A stretch of DNA of 7,700 nucleotides from Cytophagales bacterium (GTDB taxonomy: Bacteria > Bacteroidota > Bacteroidia > Cytophagales > Cyclobacteriaceae). A model generated the notes under the pieces. That model ran no database searches and was not told the origin of the DNA. It saw nothing but the letters and a program-made list of their open reading frames with translations. Position 1 is the first letter of the stretch; each line of letters opens with the position of its first letter. The translations under genes and the position numbers were made by a program. Of this stretch, positions 6,655-7,700 are shown piece after piece. The DNA lies in the NCBI GenBank assembly GCA_020063545.1, contig JAGUUF010000118.1, positions 1 through 7,700 on the forward strand. Reading direction: 5' to 3'.

Positions 6655-6769
6655 TGTCGTCCTGAGCCCGCCAAAGGCGTGCGAAGGACCTATTAATTAA
6701 GAATACAACAACTAAGTAAAAGATGCTTCCTCACACCTCTGGTGTTCGTCAGCATAACAATCAATATTT
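6655..6769. repeat. Hairpin-forming intergenic repeat, copy 2
   Basis: This is the second unit, 115 bases, in direct orientation 132-134 bases after the first. Bases 6698-6732 are identical over 35 positions to 6566-6600. The left arm (6655-6691) contains the inner hairpin CGCC-AAA-GGCG (6669-6679). The right arm (6721-6759) contains ACACC-TCT-GGTGT (6733-6745), where copy 1 has GCGCC-TTT-GGCGC: both sides of the stem changed together, keeping the pairing. The long arms of the unit can pair with each other as well as internally. Confidence 0.75.
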
Positions 6770-6770
6770 C

Positions 6771-6798
6771 AAAAAAGGTTAACCACCACGGTGAGGTT
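6771..6798 (-). terminator. Possible weak terminator after the M1 peptidase gene
   Basis: On the minus strand, the stop codon is followed by a short imperfect hairpin (CACC with GGTG, flanked by AAC with GTT and a small bulge; 6781-6798), then AACC and a run of six T (6771-6776 as A on the plus strand). The placement suits an intrinsic terminator, but the stem is weak and the loop tight. The adjacent repeat hairpins are stronger candidates for stopping transcription from either side. Confidence 0.3.
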
Positions 6799-7700
6799 AT
6801 TTAACCACCCACACATTGTTCTGTGCATCGGCATCGCCACTCAGCGGAACCACCACCTGCACGGATTTAATCTTCTTCTTTCCGGTGTTGGCCTTGTGGT
6901 TGTAAACCTTTCCGGCTTTCCAAACGGCTGGATTTATTTCTTCGGTGATGGACGTGTCATCGGTGAATTGCACAATTACCTTACCATAAACCGGGCGGCC
7001 GCCCTTGTTTTCAATAGTAATCACGTTACCCTTAACACCGGTAATACCAATATCCATATAGCCCCAGTCGAAATACCATTTGTTCCAGAACCAGTTCAGG
7101 TTTTGACCCGACACCCGGTTAAATACAAACATAAAATCGTACGGTGTAGGATGTTTATGCTTCCACTCATTCATATAGCCGTGCAGGCATTTCAAAAACA
7201 TATCCTTTCCCAGCAGGTGGTACAGCGCGATATACGATTGCGAACCGATGGTGTACGAATTCAGCCCGCTGCCTTCGGCAATGTGGCTGGGCACCATGAT
7301 GGGCAGCACACGCTGTGAGCCGAGGTAGGGCTGATCCCAGTTGCCCGGTGGAAACATCTGGTCAATAAAGTAATCGGAGAAACTGGCAAAGCCTTCGTCC
7401 ATCCAGGCATACTTCTTTTCATTAATGCCCATCATAAACGGAAAGTACATGTGGCACATTTCGTGCAACGTAAGACCAAGCTGTGCCTCAGCATCCGGAA
7501 TTTTCTTACCCGTCCATTGTTCAATCATGGCTCCGGAAATCTCCTGGTCGTTGGCCATGCCCGGAAATTCCATGCCACCGCCCTGCAAGCCGTTAAAGAT
7601 GGTGAAGTGTTTATACGGAAAGGGATAGACCGGGAATTTGGTATGAAATACATTGAGCGACTGCGCAATAGACTCCAGTACTGCGCCAAACTCAGGGTGA
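6797..7700 (-). CDS. M1 family zinc metallopeptidase, C-terminal part (5' end outside window)
   Basis: The frame is open from the right edge to the TAA at 6797-6799, giving 300 visible residues; numbering here is from the codon at 7697-7699. The zinc site is complete: HEMCH at 79-83 (DNA 7451-7465), then exactly 18 residues to Glu102 in WMDEGFASF, the M1 pattern HExxH-x18-E. The upstream exopeptidase motif, usually GxMEN, reads GGGMEFPGM (40-48), with Phe in place of Asn. Downstream, YTIGSQSYIALYHLLGKDMF and NWFWNKWYFDWGYMDIGI follow the usual fold, and a C-terminal beta domain has ENKGGRPVYGKVIVQF and ends ADAQNNVW. Family enzymes remove N-terminal residues from peptides; Bacteroidota members of this type are commonly exported, but the N-terminus is not visible. 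The apparent start at 7588 is only an internal TTG. No close operon partner is seen on this strand. Confidence 0.9.
   Translation of the reverse strand, partial: HPEFGAVLESIAQSLNVFHTKFPVYPFPYKHFTIFNGLQGGGMEFPGMANDQEISGAMIEQWTGKKIPDAEAQLGLTLHEMCHMYFPFMMGINEKKYAWMDEGFASFSDYFIDQMFPPGNWDQPYLGSQRVLPIMVPSHIAEGSGLNSYTIGSQSYIALYHLLGKDMFLKCLHGYMNEWKHKHPTPYDFMFVFNRVSGQNLNWFWNKWYFDWGYMDIGITGVKGNVITIENKGGRPVYGKVIVQFTDDTSITEEINPAVWKAGKVYNHKANTGKKKIKSVQVVVPLSGDADAQNNVWVVK

Noticed and set aside
6521..6769. CRISPR array or insertion sequence at the tandem repeats
   Set aside because: There are only two copies of over 110 bases with internal palindromes, no regular spacers, no transposase and no target-site duplication.
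7586..7588. Start codon of the M1 gene at 7588
   Set aside because: This is an internal TTG; the frame continues to the right edge and encodes expected family sequence before the GGGMEF motif.

Overview
The window looks like ordinary chromosomal DNA from a member of the Bacteroidota, perhaps Cytophagales-like. The evidence is a DUF5916 outer-membrane barrel protein, a YceI/MarR pair, Bacteroidota-type M3 and M1 metallopeptidases, A-rich leaders in place of Shine-Dalgarno sites, and a good TAnnTTTG -7 motif upstream of one gene. The genus is not resolved from sequence alone. There are no tRNA, rRNA, CRISPR, phage or transposase genes.

Layout: (1) 1-1490, plus strand: the C-terminal part of a DUF5916 protein, cut by the left edge. 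(2) 1491-2758, plus strand: a secreted YceI-family protein followed by a MarR-family repressor. The region upstream of yceI holds a 28-bp near-perfect palindrome just before a candidate promoter, a plausible operator for the MarR protein. The gap between the two genes is filled by an inverted pair of degenerate CACnAAG repeats. (3) 2755-4479, minus strand: an M3-family oligoendopeptidase convergent with marR; the two stop codons share one TTAA. (4) 4542-6507, plus strand: a tight three-gene membrane operon, divergent from the peptidase: a TSUP (TauE/SafE) permease with a TTG start, an 81-residue CBU_0592-like membrane protein, and a cation diffusion facilitator (CDF) with an unusual metal site and a four-cysteine tail. 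Spacings are 0 and 1 base. (5) 6508-6796: a convergent intergenic region with two tandem copies of a hairpin-forming repeat. (6) 6797-7700, minus strand: the C-terminal part of an M1-family metallopeptidase, cut by the right edge.

The parts suggest a small regulated envelope unit (YceI with MarR), a transport operon probably concerned with metal ions and small anions, and two peptidases, one without an export signal and one probably exported. No clearly new multi-gene system is visible. The points most worth a second look are the candidate MarR operator, the ExxxN/HxxxD CDF with its Cys4 tail, the coupled transporter operon and the covarying tandem hairpin repeats.
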